DNA of 64,000 bases from Hemileia vastatrix (GCA_030280995.1 JASXTE010000005.1:2356501-2420500); one strand, 5' to 3'. Counted from the first letter of the stretch, positions 1 to 13,123 are shown. The notes: generated by a model from the letters alone, not told the origin. Made by a program: numbers and translations.

Positions 1-1183
1 CTTCATAATAACAAAAAGCAAAGTGAAATAAAAAACTTACCTTGGTCCGATAACATTTAACTTGTGCCCTTGCCCTCTTTTCCATCTTTTCTCTTTCCAC
101 CCTTTCCTCTTATTACCCAAACAACCTTATCATCTCCTTCCCCTTATTAACTACCCATTTCTCAATAAAACATTGAGTGAACTGAAGCTTTGACTGATTG
201 ATTGTACTCAAGGTGGTGAGCCACCTGGTAAAGTGGTTGCATACTATGCTTCCCATGAGTTGATTCTAAGTTGATTCCAAAAAATCACAGCAAGTCCAAT
301 CAAAGGCAAATTTCCAAAAACCTTTTTCTTGTAGTTCACACTCTAAGTTTTTTTTGACAGAAAGTGGGATAGGTGCTCCTCATTTTAGTCCTTGAGGCTC
401 AGGTGCTGGAAAAAATTTGGGTATTCAAATTTTAGATTGCAAGAAGGCTATAGAATTGGTTATCAGAAATTTTCAATCAGCTGCAGAATCGGCACAGTTA
501 GAAGATTGGACTTGGGTTAGGACAGTACGAATTAATTTTAGGCTTTTTAATTTTCAATCTCCAAAGGTGTTGGACTCGCAGGATATTTTGCTATTTTTGT
601 TGGTCCCCCAAGACAATACTTCAGAAATTGGTAAATATTTCTATTTAGACTGTCCAAGCTCCTGGGAACACCATTCCTTCTAACTAAGCCTCTTACAGCC
701 CTTAACCCCCGTTCTTGTTCATGAGACTCTGCTGAATTGAGTCTGTGGTAATAACTGATACCCATAATGATTGAGAGATTCACTAACAATTCAAATAAGT
801 TAATTAAATTGGTTATTTCTAAATAAAAGAATACACTAAAAATTTGACTTACCAGCTCCACTTGTGCTTGCTCCTTGGTTAGGCTGAGCAGATTATGATT
901 GGTCTCCAAATAATTCCCTCAATACTTCACTAGCCCAATCTCTTCCTAGCTGATCCGCATGCTGATCAGCACTTTCAGGAGCAGAAGGATGATTGGGTTT
1001 AAAATTTCTCAGTTCTACATGAGACTCTTGGCCTGGATTGGGATTAGGTGGTACAGATTGAGATGCATCTGGAGGTGGATCAGCAGCAGGTGGTGGTGGA
1101 GTATTTCCAGTATTAGTATGTTGAGGTGAAAAAAAATCGGAATCAGTTGGGTCAACAGACATCCCTTCAAAATTATCATCCAT
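1..1183 (-). pseudogene. Broken copy of the accessory (TnpA-like) CACTA gene
   Basis: This is the homologue of the intact gene at 27445-29101, cut by the window edge inside what corresponds to its second intron. It keeps an ATG at 1181-1183 where the CACTA-2 copy has GTG, so it shows the probable ancestral start. The first exon has the proline-rich, acidic N-terminus, but a TCA to TAA change at about 893 stops it. After an intron at about 783-855 the second exon continues and is stopped again near 547. The product was probably a DNA-binding helper of transposition, an inference from position only. The copy is not functional. Confidence 0.8.
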
Positions 1184-1652
1184 AATGAACTTTAATAAAA
1201 TAAAATAAAATAAAAATAATCAGTCTTTAAAATTTATACCTATCAAAGTAAAAGTAAGAAAAGATACTATGTTTATAGTCTTCTTAACGTGTATGTTCTC
1301 TTGGGGAAAAATAAAGTGAATAATATATAGCTATCAGCTAAAGTGGGAAGGTCAAACTTTTTATAGTAGATGAATGAGAAAGAATATTATTCATTAAGTA
1401 AAAATTTTATCATATTTCTCATTTTCATGATTTTCTTTCTTTCATTCTTAAATTTAAGATAAAAATAACTCATTGAAATCATGCGTTCTCTTGCATTAAA
1501 AGCAACCAATGTAATTGTTCACTGATTTAAGATAAGGTAAGTTGGATGCATTGAATTTTTAATCAAGCATTGAAATATTTCTTTTACCATTTACAAACAG
1601 CACAAATCCTACAAATTTCCCCAATCCCAAACTAACACAAAGATGTTAGTCA

Positions 1653-4600
1653 ACAGAAAACAAATTGATTAATTTTTTCACTCACTACTGTCTGCAGTCC
1701 AATGGAAGTGACAACCTTGTCTTTGATTCTAAACATTCCTTTTTTGTGCTCAACAGTAGCTACATGTCCAATTATTGCATCTTTCTTAATCACAATTTGA
1801 GTTTCTTTGGCTACTCTTACTAACCGACAATGCACTTGTGGGAAAAGCTCATAGGGATCTTTTGATGTTTCTTCTGGACAGAGCTCCTTGAAAGGAATTA
1901 CTATTAAATAGATTTGATCATTCTCTTCCTTTGACCTGAAAAGATCATCAATTTCTCCAAACTGGCTATCTTTTTCATAGTAGAATTCAATTTTTGAATT
2001 AGCAATGTGTTGATGGTAACTAGTAAACCTCTTTCCATGTATCAATATGCTTGCTACATTTTCAACTACCCATCCCCACTTTTCTCTGATGGTGTCAAAG
2101 ACTGTCTTGAAGTTTTTTTTCCCATTTGTGCCCTTACCCATTTAGTAAATAATTCCATACTTAGATGGATCCATTTGTTTTGTTTATCAAGATCAATATA
2201 GATTTTTTAGTGTCACCTTGATCATTATCTTCAGCTTTACCAAGATCTAATACCCTAGACTTCTGATACCAATGTTTGAGCATTGTTAGCAGTATCTCTC
2301 CTGTGGTCAATATTAATAAATTAGCACAGCTGAGTTTTTAAATCATTGATTACAAACATTACATATGTGGATGGTGATTGTTTGTAATTTCAGATAATAT
2401 ATGATTCACCTGCTCTCCAGACCAAGTAGCTGTACCTTATGGTGGACCAAGATGCTTTATCATTTCAGGATAATGTTGAGTGATATGCAGATTTGGCTTT
2501 CCATTAATATTCTTCCAACCCTCTTCCAGGAACTCACAATAATCTAACAGAAATTTATCTAGATCTTTAAGCTCATTAGTCTGTATATTTTTTAATATCA
2601 AAAAATTGTTGATTGAGAATAATGTTACAAGTGACTTGAGAAGATAATATTCTCTTGGTTTTACTGCTGAGGAAGCTGAAGATTCAGATTCTTTACATTT
2701 TTCAAACTAAAGGAGTATAAGGGACAAAGGGAAGTAGAGAGTATACAGCATGTGCCATTCTTCTGCCTTTTAGATCCTACTGATTTTGGAACTCATGTTA
2801 GCCAGGAAGGCCTTCTTACTTGATCAATCATCTTCCATACAACCTGTAGCTCTGCTGCTGAAATTCGTGGATTACTACTTCCTTAATTTTCTTTCTCCTT
2901 ACCTTTCCTTTTATTTTCTTTATCTCTAGCTGTCTCATTTGATGAGTGAGATCCTTCACTCTGTGATATACTAATGCTTTGTTGCCTTAAGTTATACAAT
3001 TAATTCCTACTGCCACTGCTGTGAGACTGTAATGAGGCCAAATCGCTATGTAGAGGGATAAATTTAGAGCTGGATGACCTACTCTGGACTCTAGATTTAT
3101 TTGCTCCCAATCCTTCACTATCTAGTCCATGATGACTTGATTACTGTCTTGAACTTGTAAGTCTTTGCCGCTTATGCTGTCTTGTGTGTCCTGTATCATT
3201 ATCATCATTATTTGTTGTGCTTAAGCTACTTCTACGTTTTTTAGAATGTTTGTGAAGTGAAGTATCAGAAAAGAAATCGTCATCTTCTTACATGCCAATT
3301 TTTATCCTTTTACAGATTTCTTGCTAGATCTTTTGCTGCATTTTGGATTTGAAAATAGCTTAGACTGTGATCTTTTAGGTTGCTAAGCATATGTGAATGC
3401 ATAACATAAATTGAGCAATATTCAGTTGGATGCCAATATTCAAGGTTATTCAGCTCACTGCATCATACCCCATGATTCTGAACAATTGATACACGCTCCC
3501 AAGGTGAATTAGAATTTTTTCACTTTGGTTCCCAGCACATATGATCCTCATGATTCCGTAATGAAAAATTTCCCACATTCTTTTCACTAATTTCTTCTTT
3601 AGAGATATTACAGAAAGAGAAGAACATTCTTACAGAGTGACTCAAAAAGTCAGCCAATTTTTGTATTGCAGGAATGTCACCTATCTAAGAGAACAATTCA
3701 ACTCTTAATTTCCAGCCTTGTGGATAAAGATGCGTCTTTTCAATCAATATACCATTCCATAGAGTTTGTAGATCATTAAACAGCGGTTTTAGAAGGTGAT
3801 TAATCTGTTCACTTGTGGGTTCTGGTGGTCCAGGTATAATAGCATACAAAAAAAGATTTTCCATTTTGTATCTATCTTCTTGAGGTAGGTTCATACATAC
3901 CATCATAATATTGCCTACAGACTTCTGATGACCTCCAATCCTATTACCACCAGGCCTAAGCTAGTCGACATATAAATTAAACATTAAGGTTCCTGAAGTT
4001 ATTGTATATTCATCATCATTTACACCCAGAGATGGAGTGGCAATGTGAAAGTTTTTCCTAATTGAACCATCACAAACATCCTTCATCAAATCACACTCTA
4101 CATTTTCTGCCACAGGGGTTTTCTTCTCAATCAGAAGCTCAAATTTGAACAGTTTGATCTTTTCCTTAAGCCAGTCAATAAAAGAATGGTGATGAAATGT
4201 TTTAAGAGATAAGTATTTTACATGTTCTTGATGTTCCTCCATCAAATACAGCCTTTCATCACATTTAACTGCAATTTGTCCTGCTCCAAACATTTTTAAA
4301 TAGCGCTTTGATGATGAAAGAAACGGTTGATTGCAACATAGTATAGATGGTTGAGATTCAGAGTTATACTCATAAAGAGAAAAGCATTTATGACAGCATG
4401 TTTTAGTGAGAAATGATTGATTGAGCTTTAATTGACTAAAAACCGTATCTATTGAGTGTGGGATCAGGCAGACAATGCTATCAGAATCCAGTCTTCCACT
4501 ATCACCTAGAAGTATGAGCTTCTTAATTTCTTCATCCAAAAATTGAGTACAACCTTCTTTGCTCAAATGATGAATCAGAGAAAGTTTGCTGCCTGCCACA

Positions 4601-4962
4601 TAATTATTTGGCTATACCATTCCCCAAGATTTGAGTTTCTAGAGACTGTTGAAGATACTTCTGCCCCCAATAGCGACTGCCCCTATATAATAAATCATCA
4701 AAACATCATAAAGACTTTTAATCTCTCTTTGAAGTTTAGATATACAGCTTACTGTCTCTGTGGAGCTGGAACTTCCAATGTTAAGTGGATTTTTGGTAGA
4801 AATTACCATTTGGGCCTTCCTAGTTCTTTCCTCTTGATGTTTTGCATAATAATTAGAGCTTTTGAAAGCCATACCAGCTTCAAAGGACGCAGAAGAAGCT
4901 TGATACTTTCTATTGACACATCCATGCTCTTGACATTGACATACATGAAAAAATGGAGGCAT
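1653..4962 (-). pseudogene. Decayed tnp2-type CACTA transposase
   Basis: This is a homologue of the transposase at 23620-26997 on the opposite strand. The first exon (from the ATG at 4962, a short Cys-rich start), the conserved central block (3685-4599) and the C-terminal block (1653-2141) can be followed. Many stops and frameshifts interrupt it. The Trp after the first catalytic Asp is a stop (near 3960), and the Asp of the second catalytic motif (D-V-M-H in CACTA-2) reads Tyr here, near 3400. The TGA in the GV-x-WSEL-type motif (near 3457) is shared with CACTA-2, which implies a common ancestor already carrying it. The gene is inactive. Confidence 0.85.
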
Positions 4963-6018
4963 TGTAATTGTGATAAATGTAGGAATAAGTTAGCTGTTGG
5001 AAGTTACCAATTGAAGGTATTCCTTTTTTTTCAAGGCACTAGCCAATATAAGCTATATTTTTTTATCAAAAGAATATGATGGAATATGTGTTGAAATTAT
5101 TTAAGTTGAAATGTTTACTCTTTAATCAGATATATTATATATTAATTAAAAGCTATGCAGTCTACTTTATTTGAATTCTGTATACTCTCTGCATTTGTAC
5201 AACAATGCATGCATGTTTATCAGAATATTTTCTATCGTAGAAAAAATTCTATTGTACACACAAGCATCTTAATTATTTTTCTATCAAATGCCTTCTGATT
5301 TATATCTAACTAAACTATAATTATTTGATTTTAGTAAAAAACTTTAGTTATGGACTATAAGAAAAGTAATCCATATTTTTAACATAATTATTTAAAAAAT
5401 TACCCCAAAAATAAGGTTGATATTTTGTAAAAAAGAATCACAAACATATTTCCTTCACTTTGAAAATTTGTCTGTACTAGGTAGAATTTTCCATAAAGAA
5501 ATAATCAAAAATACTCAAATAATAGATGCTACAAAAGTGTAAACCTTAAAGCATTACAAAAAATCTGAAACCTTGTATAAATTTTCATACATAAATGTGA
5601 TGAAGTGACACTCTAGTCTATTTATTCAGGTTGAAAAAAGTTACTCAATGGAATATGTATTACTATCATATTGGACCAAGAATAATTTTTTGGTAATCAA
5701 AAAATGAACATAGCCTCACATTTATCAAATTATTTTTGTGGAAACATTTTTTGAAAAGAAAAAAAATCCTTTTCTCAAATGATTCCGCTTTTATCACATA
5801 ATCATTCTCTTCCTTTTGTACCACTCCTTTTGAGTTCAAATTGCATATAAAAATAAAATTTATGCATATTATAATGCCATAAAGTTGAAATATTTTTTAT
5901 TCTTAATTTTTGTGATACTTCTACTTAAATCAAATTTGATCATAGAGTTTTGAAGCTCCAAATTTTTTTCCATCCTCTTTGTTCAATTTTATTGAACACT
6001 TTCTTAATCTAATTTTTT
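4963..6018. promoter_or_regulatory. Divergent intergenic region between transposase and unknown gene (CACTA-1)
   Basis: About 1.05 kb of AT-rich DNA separates the divergent starts of the transposase (minus strand) and the unknown gene (plus strand). It aligns along its length with 22545-23619 of CACTA-2. It must hold both promoters, but no specific promoter element can be named. No gene is seen in it. Confidence 0.4.
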
Positions 6019-6379
6019 ATGAACCCTAGTAGCTCTTACTTCGCTCATGGAAACCTACCCAAAAACACACAAACACTTAATAGAATTTTTAATGAGACTT
6101 TGCCTCCATTCAATTCTCACTTTTTTAGATCTATACACAATTTTTGTTGTTCACTTTTTGATATGTCACCAGAATCAAATGGATGGAAGCAAAACCCTAC
6201 TAAAGAGCAATTAGACAGATTTTCATCATTTGACATGAATTCTTTCAACATTGCCTTTGAACTACCTCATCCAGAATCAAATTCAGCTGTTTTGGAAAAG
6301 TTTCCACCAATTTTCCATGAATCTTTTATTGACCACTGCTCTCCTTCAAATTCTTGCTTCCTCTAATGTGAGTGATTGA
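6019..6379 (+). pseudogene. Internally deleted copy of the unknown CACTA cargo gene
   Basis: This is a homologue of the gene at 21423-22544. The N-terminal part is open from the ATG at 6019. At about 6335 it jumps directly to the last few codons of the gene, having lost about 750 bp that are present in CACTA-2, and it then runs out of frame near its end. The codon that is TGA in CACTA-2 (22350-22352) is TTA here, so the two copies are broken in different ways and the ancestor had Leu at that place. Its 3' end overlaps the tail of the helicase pseudogene, as in CACTA-2. Confidence 0.75.
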
Positions 6380-8790
6380 CAAACTCCCTTAATAATAGGT
6401 TTGCACACTCATACTCCTCATTTCCACTGTTTGGGACACTTAGCCTTGAAAACAAAAACATAATTTTAATGATTACTATTATCATTAAAATTTATAGAAT
6501 TTTAATTTGGCTTACAATGTTAGCTACATTTTTTTCCTTTGAATCTTATACATACCGAATTCTATACTTCCATGCAGAAAATAATTCAAAACATTTACTT
6601 CATTTTGCTTCCCCATTCTATACAGCCAATCAACAGCCTGCTGCTCAACTGCTGGATTCCAATTTGGCTCCTGTTTCAACATTGAACATATATAAAATTT
6701 AATATTTTTGTTCTTAATATGAAATATAAGACATTGAGATCACAATTATATATACATTTTGAGCACACTTGAGATCTATACCCACTCCTGCAGCCTGAAT
6801 TATTCCAACCAAAACTTGGAAATTTTTATTAAAATGGAATTCATGCATATTTTTGTCTCGCTTTGTCCTGCTAAGTTCACCCATAAGCTGGGTATACCTA
6901 ATATTGTGGTCATCTAGAGCCATTTTTATTCTATTTTGAAATATTAGAAAATTGTTTTTAAAAATCCAACTCAGTTTTGTAAAACAATTCATTATAGAAT
7001 CACTAACATCTGCAAAAAGTCTGCAAAGTTGGAGAATATAACATCTTTTGAAAAATTTATGCCCCTTTCACCAGACAAAAAGTTTTTCAAGTGGCCTATA
7101 AGATGACAAATCTTTGCAGAATGCTTCCAGGTTAAATCAAAAGTTGGAGTTTCATCCAGATTTTTGTAGATTGGATGGTTGCAGAATTTTCTTAAAATCA
7201 TCAGCACTCTAAGAAACTCAGATGAGTCTTAAGGTAGGTAAGTGCTTCTGGAGGGCCCATATCGCTCAGTGAATCCTTCTTGAAGCACATCAAGTTTAGA
7301 CCTCCATGGATCTTCTAATTGAACTGAAATCCCCCTTTGAATCTTTTTTGGAAGAGACAAAATTGCATCTTTTGTTCTCCATAGACTTATGACTTTCATT
7401 AAATTATTGATTAATTTAATAGAATTAGCCTTTCCTTTTTGCAAAACTGGAAAAAGGAAATTCATCCATAACCAGTATTCTTGCCACTTTTTAATTCTAA
7501 GAGAAAATATGAGACTTTGAAGGTCAGTGGGCCTGTTCTTAAGTGGAGATCCAGTCAAGCATAGTCAGTGTTGGGATTCCAAGTCAAATATTTTTTGAGC
7601 CCTCTGCGAGTAAGGATTTTTAATGTAACTAAAAGAATATTTATAAAAATTGATTATAAAAATTAAGTTTTAAGCTTTAGATATAGAAATGGGCACTAAC
7701 TGAGCTTCATCTAAAACAACTCTATACTAAAAGAGCTTTTGAGTCACCAGGATCTTTTTTTGGCTTTCATTTTTGACATTTTTGGGCTAGCTGTTTCATA
7801 GGTTGTTAAAACAATAGCAGTTTCTTGTAGCTCATTGAAGTTAGTATTTTGACAATCCTTACCATAAATAAACTTGAAAGGAAGCGCATTATCTTCAAAG
7901 TGCACACTTATTTCATTGATCCAATTTGATATTGTTGCCAGTGGGCATATAATCAGTGTGGCTGAACTCCGATTAATACCTTCTTGATTTTCCAATACCT
8001 GGAATTGTCTTGCTTCACTTTGAGTTGCACTTATAAGAGAAAGAGTTGACAGCGTCTTTCCCAAACCCATATCATCAGCTAGTATTAACCCGTTTTCTTC
8101 AGGGGGTAATTTATTGTTAGGAAACTGATCTTTATAGTCATCAAATCCAGTTCTAAGCCAATGGTTGTCCTGGTGCCTCCACATGATATTCAACTTTTCC
8201 TTTAACATTTTTTCATTGTCAATCTTAAAATTTATTGCTTGATGTTAATGTGTTTGAGAACTGTTTTGATTCCTTGGATAATTTGATCAGCTTTCCAATC
8301 TTGAGTACTCTGAGATGTTTGGAAAGAGCCTTCAAAAATTACATGCTGGATATTAAAAAAGATAGTGGAGTCGTAGTTCAAGATTGGACATAAATCAATT
8401 TGAGCAGAAGAAAATGCTTCTTTAGCAAGACTGATTAGTGTACTTGAAGAAAAGAGGCATCCCCAAAGTTTATACTGATTACCAAAAACTGGAACCAAGT
8501 AAGCATGAAAATAGAAAGGCTTCATAGGATTCAAGGAGTTTCTTTGGTTTAAATGGTGAGATCCAGACCCAATGTCACCCAATAGTGGTCCAATGTGCTG
8601 ACTCTTCACTTGAGAAAGATTTCTGACAAGGGTTGGTTTTCTTTCTTCAAATAGTCCAAAAATATGAACATTCGAATGGCCTCGCTGTAAAATTGTGGGG
8701 GTTGGTGAGTTTTAAAATCTTTAAATTACATTCATATAAATTTGATTGATCATTATTGAGAACTTTCCAACACATCTGAGACTTGAAATA
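6363..8790 (-). pseudogene. Decayed SNF2-family helicase gene of CACTA-1
   Basis: This is a homologue of the intact gene at 19011-21439. Helicase motif I (DDMGLGKT) near 8065 and the TGTP-type motif region near 7555 remain (the latter altered to TGSP). The start codon is ATT instead of ATG near 8790. Single-base deletions shift the frame near 8235 and in an A-run near 7765, just before the DEAH motif. The introns line up with those of the intact copy. The region that would be a 45-nt first intron contains a TAA here, which supports splicing of that segment in the family. Confidence 0.85.
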
Positions 8791-9632
8791 TTAAGTAAGA
8801 ATAGTATCTGAAGATAGTGGTTGTTAAAAGATGAATTGAACCAAAAAATGAATAATCAGTTTTGAATAAAACGTGAAAATAACTTTTTAGCACACGCTAT
8901 GCTAAGATCATAATTCCTTCACATGTATTATTATTATCTTTTTAAAAAATATTGGAAGTAAATAAATGATAACTCAAATAAATAATATGGCTCAAAAATA
9001 AATCTTGAGCCTATAGAGTAAATTTGGGTTTGTAGAAGAAGAAAAATTTTCTTAATAAAAATGTGCTTTATTGATACATTATAATCACAAAATAGAATAA
9101 TTTCACTCTTATTACACTTATTTATGTTTCTTTCTAATAGTAAAATGCTTTAGATGGCAGTTAAAAATCTAAATTTAAACTACTACCTAGAACAATGTCT
9201 TGATACTGACATACTTTTTGTAAGTCTTTCGACAGACACTTATGGTGATATCAATAATATTAAAATTGATTTGAATTTTATGTTTAATCAAATATCTATG
9301 TGGTTTAATGTAATATGAGAGATACTACAGTTCAACCTTCTGTTACCAACTTGGCAAGAAAATATCTGTAGATTATTTAGACCGAATATCAAATTTTTCT
9401 TTCCACAAAATGGGAAAGTGAATATTATGATATGTTAAGTGATATGTTCAGGCTTTGCTCAATCTGTGCTCAGCTGAAGATCAAAGTAATAACCAAGCTC
9501 CAAGAGATCTGTGATTGAGTTGGGTTGAATCTAGGTCTAACTGATTACCAAATCTTTGTCCAATTGATTTAAATCTGGTTTCACAATAAATTCCCAACAG
9601 CTTTCCAACCACTTCCCAACATTTTGAAATGA
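8791..9632 (-). repeat. Subterminal region of CACTA-1
   Basis: This is gene-free AT-rich DNA that aligns with 18156-19010 of CACTA-2. Next to the end it has short repeats of the type GTTGGGAAGTGGTTGGAAAGC (minus-strand sense), the kind of subterminal repeat that CACTA transposases bind. Binding here is inferred from the family. Confidence 0.5.
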
Positions 9633-9731
9633 GGGGTATTTCTAGCAATACCCCCCCAAATTTTCTGTGGTGTATGGAATCTCTGTTGTTCTTTGTTTGT
9701 TCTTTTTTTTTGGTGATTTTGGTCTGTAAGA

Positions 9732-11760
9732 ATGGCTTTTGGTTCATCTATTCCTCTGGTGACTGTCAGTGGGGGGGAAGGTCCTCCTGCTGTGATGGTT
9801 AGGGAGTGTGTTAGGATTAAAACTTGGGATGGTATCAAGTTTAATGAGGAAGATGTGAAGTGGTTTCTGGTGAAATATGAGACTGCTTCTGGAGTTGATG
9901 GTGCTTCTTACCTGGACATGGTGAAGCAGATCATTTTCTTCATTGGTGATAGGGCAGTGGAGAAGGAGGTTGTGGCCATGTCTGGCTACAAGAAGAGGGA
10001 TTGGAAGTTGCTGTGCAGGGAGATGGTGGATAGATGCGGTTCTAGGTTCACTATAGTGAATTTGAACAAGGTTGTCAGTGAAGTTTCTGCTGCAATTTGA
10101 TCCTGTGGTAGAATATTTGGTGGAAGTGGAGGAGCTGGCACATGAAAATGCTGCCAAAGATGTTTTTTTGGTCTGCCCTGGCTAGAGATGTCAGGATGTA
10201 TGTGTTGAAGAAGTTGTCAAGGAAAGACTTGATGAAGACTTTTTCTAATGGGGACCAGAAGTTGCCTGCCTTGGACAAGGTGAAGGAGGCTGTGGAGGCC
10301 CATTTCAAGTTGTTGGCTGTGGACACCTATCAAGAGGGGTGTGCCAATTACATCAGCAAAGTCAGTGAGGCTTTGGCTGAAGGGGAGAGTAGGGTGATGA
10401 AGGAAGAGAAGAATATGGTGGAGGTTTCCAAGCAGGAGAGGGACCCAGTGGTGGAGCAGTTGGCTGATCTGACAAAACAGCTACATATTTTTGTTCAGGA
10501 GTCTAAGAATGTCAATAGGGCTCCTTCCTAGCCTAGAGATTTTGACAGGAGGGCTGGTAGGAGTGATCCTGGTTCTGCTCTTATTTCAGCCGGAGGGACA
10601 CAAGTTCAACGATTGTTGGGCTCTGAACAGAGATGTGTCAGAAGGAAAGTTGGAGTTTGACTGCAGGGTGTTCAAAATCCCTGATGGTTCATTTGTGAAG
10701 CCCAGTGAGGGGCAGGCTCCTGTTGATTTGGTCAGGAGAAGAAATGGTCTCAATCAGAGGAGGCCAAGGTTTGAGGAGATCCCTGATCAGGGGAAGTCTT
10801 CTGCTAATTCAGATGAAGATGACAAGGGAAAAGGGAAGGAGGTTAATAAAGTTTTATTTTCTACTTCCTTTGGTGGGTTGGAGTTGTATTCTTGTGGAGG
10901 ACAGTCAAGTGGTGAATGGTTGGCTGGTGTCTATGATGTTAAAGCTGGAAAGGTGGGAAGGACTAAGAGCAGTTCTCAGGAAAAACAAAAGCCTAAGTCT
11001 TCAAAGGTTGATCCTAAGCTGAGTGAAGCCAGGAGGAAGTACAGCAAAGAGGAGCTGTACAAGATGCAGAAGGGGATTGCTCATATGAGCCCCCCCAGTT
11101 TTGGTGCATTGGACATGAATGGTGAGCCAATTCCAATGGATGTTGATTCTGACTCAGAGGAGGATGTCCCTTTGGCTTCATTTCCAAACCTGATGGAGTT
11201 AGAGGTGTTGGTGAAGGATCTGGTTTGCTTCCTGTTGATGGGAAATCTGTTGGTGGTTCTGGTCCTCAGGAGATTTCTAGGACCAAGGTAGTGAAGCCAA
11301 GGGCTCAGTTTGAGAGGACAGTAGTTTCTGGCCAATCTAATTTTATGGACTTGGTTCTGGAAAGAATGAATCAGGGTCAGGTTTCCCTTTATTATGGGGA
11401 ATTGTACGCTATCAGTCCTGGGTTGGCTGATAGACAAAAAAAATTGTTTACCAGGAGAAGGGGTTTCTTCTGGACAGGTAGAATACATTTGTGATTCTGC
11501 TGAGAAGTTTGGTGAGGGTTTGGAAACTCATTTTTCTGCTCCTCTGGGTTATGTCAATGTCACTCTAAATATCAGGGAGGCAAGGGCATTGGTTGATTCA
11601 GGTACTCAGATTAACCTGATTTCTTTGTTTGAGGCTACTCATCTGGGCCTTCCCATCAAGACAGGAATTGGTGGTAATTTAAGAGGGATTGGTGGCCATT
11701 TCACTGAGTTGATTGTAATAGCCAAATTTTTAAAGCTGGATGTTGGTGGAGCCTCCTGAA
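9732..11760 (+). pseudogene. Ty3-A gag and protease, frameshifted
   Basis: The gag start at 9732 has about 60 bp of leader to the CACTA-1 end. The capsid-like region matches Ty3-B gag (shared W-F-L and GDQKLPAL-type stretches) but frameshifts occur near 10085, 10530, 11225 and 11450. The CCHC zinc knuckle near 10580 has lost its first two cysteines (only the GHK-FNDC half remains), so nucleic-acid binding by it would be impaired. The aspartic protease active site LVDSGTQINLIS is at about 11588-11625 in an open segment (11394-11759). In an intact element this polyprotein forms the particle and is cleaved by the protease. It cannot be made in one piece here. Confidence 0.85.
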
Positions 11761-12305
11761 AGGTTCATTTTTACATTGCCAATTGTAATGTAAAAGCTAT
11801 TTTGGGTGGACCATTCTTGATTGATTTCCAGGCAAGAATTGTTTATTGGTTCAACATGAGAATCAGTTTGGAGTTTATCATGGAGGTGAGAGGAGGCTTC
11901 ACATGAGGTTATTATCTCCTAGATATGATGGTTGGGAGACCAGGCCTGGCTTGTCTTTAATGTGCCAGTGCATGGATTGTTGTAGGAGAAAAAAGAAGTG
12001 GGTTCCACCTCTGGTTTTTTGGAGTATGCTTCAGGCTCTTGTGAGAGTCTGTCTTTTTTAGAGTAATAAGGGCTGATTTCCCTAGTGCTACAACCTCTCC
12101 CCAAGATGAGGAAATCCCAGGTTGTATTAGGTCAGATCCCTTGGAGATATACCAAGTGGATTTTCAACTTTCTCTTTTCAATTTTTCTCTTCTCTGAAAG
12201 TATTCTTCATGTTTTTTATCAAGTATATTTTCTCTCTCAAGATTTTCAATTTTTTTAAATTCAAGTTCAAAAAAGAAGATTGGCTATATATCTTTATTAA
12301 AATAT
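11761..12305 (+). other. Ty3-A protease C-terminus and spacer, no open frame
   Basis: Similarity to the Ty3-B protein after the protease continues for about 300 bases in shifted frames (a WETRPG-type stretch near 11930, Cys pairs near 11960). From about 12160 the sequence is a pyrimidine-rich and A-rich spacer. No separate gene is seen. Confidence 0.5.
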
Positions 12306-12965
12306 ATGCAGAAAAGCTGTGGAGTGTTGAGATTGGGGTCTAAAAGTAAGTCCTCCCAATTGTGCACCGCTAGGGTTTCTTCTACACCTTTCAAAAACAT
12401 TACCTTGGCCACCTCTGTGAGCATTGGGGAAACCCCTGGTTATTTTTGTAGGATGGAAGAAAACTCAAGAAAAGAAGATAAAAATTTCAAGATAACTGAG
12501 GAAAAGCAAGAAAAAAATCTGAAGATATTTAAAAAAGAAGAAAAGAATTATTTTTGTAAAGATCATCAAGATCAACTTTTGGGCCTCCAGCATGAGGTTA
12601 AACTGCACAAATTTTTGAAGAAAGAAGATCATCAAGATCAATTTTCGTGCCACCAGCATGAGGTTAAACTGCATGAATGTTTGAAGAAAGAAGATGGTCA
12701 AGATCAATTTTTGGGCCTCCAGCATGAGGATAAACTTCATAATTTTAGAAGATGTGATTCAGAAGATGAATTAATATTTGAAGATTTGGAAGATGGAAGT
12801 GAGGATGAAGATGTGGAATTATTGAAAAGTTGTGGAGTGGTGAGATTGGGGTCGAAAAGTAAGTCCTCCCAATTGTGCACCGCTATGGTCTCTTCTACAA
12901 CTTTGAAAAACATTACCTGGGCCACACATGTGAGCAATGGGAAAACCCTTGGTTTTTGTTGTTAA
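12306..12965 (+). CDS. Ty3-A linker ORF with three internal 22-residue repeats
   Basis: This 219-codon open frame lies between protease and RT. It starts and ends with the same block of about 35 residues (GSKSKSSQLCTA...VSST...KNIT). Between the two blocks are three tandem units of about 22 residues built on D-x-QDQ-x2-LQHEVKLH followed by a Lys/Glu-rich stretch, then an acidic tail. Ty3-B has one copy of the flanking block (about 58180-58270, minus strand) and fewer repeats. The frame is open despite decay around it. It may be part of the pol polyprotein rather than a free protein. The function is unknown, and the coding status is moderately sure. Confidence 0.5.
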   Translation: MQKSCGVLRLGSKSKSSQLCTARVSSTPFKNITLATSVSIGETPGYFCRMEENSRKEDKNFKITEEKQEKNLKIFKKEEKNYFCKDHQDQLLGLQHEVKLHKFLKKEDHQDQFSCHQHEVKLHECLKKEDGQDQFLGLQHEDKLHNFRRCDSEDELIFEDLEDGSEDEDVELLKSCGVVRLGSKSKSSQLCTAMVSSTTLKNITWATHVSNGKTLGFCC

Positions 12966-12969
12966 AATC

Positions 12970-13123
12970 TTAGTAATGAGCCAATGAGACCCAATCAGTT
13001 ATTGCAAGGGGATCAGTGGCAATATCTAAATATGATTCATCCAACCTTAGTATTGAGCCAATGAGACCCAATCAGTTATTTCAAGGGGATCAGTGGCAAT
13101 ATCTAAATATGATTCTTCCAACC
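12970..13123. repeat. 77-bp direct tandem duplication in Ty3-A
   Basis: Two adjacent units, 12970-13046 and 13047-13123, match at all but a few bases (GAGCCAATGAGACCCAATCA at the start of each). They lie in non-coding DNA between the linker ORF and RT. Downstream, 13195-13245 is a GATAAT/ATGATG-type simple repeat. Confidence 0.85.

Larger units (their letters stand above)
1..9672 (-). mobile_element. CACTA-1: partial large CACTA-type DNA transposon, inverted and decayed
   Basis: This is the terminal part of a large transposon whose right end lies at 9672 and whose other end is outside the window. Its end reads, on the minus strand, CACCACAGAAAATTTGGGGG followed by a near-palindrome at 9633-9654 centred on CTAG, the same as the left end of CACTA-2 at 18116. 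The whole stretch is the reverse complement, at clearly under 100% identity, of about 18116-28640, in the same gene order. It lacks about 0.8 kb inside the unknown gene near 6335. All its genes carry frameshifts or stops, so it is a dead copy. The flank after 9672 is TAT, the presumed 3-bp target duplication, whose partner is not visible. The flanking DNA is the leader of Ty3-A, about 60 bp before its gag start. Confidence 0.88.
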
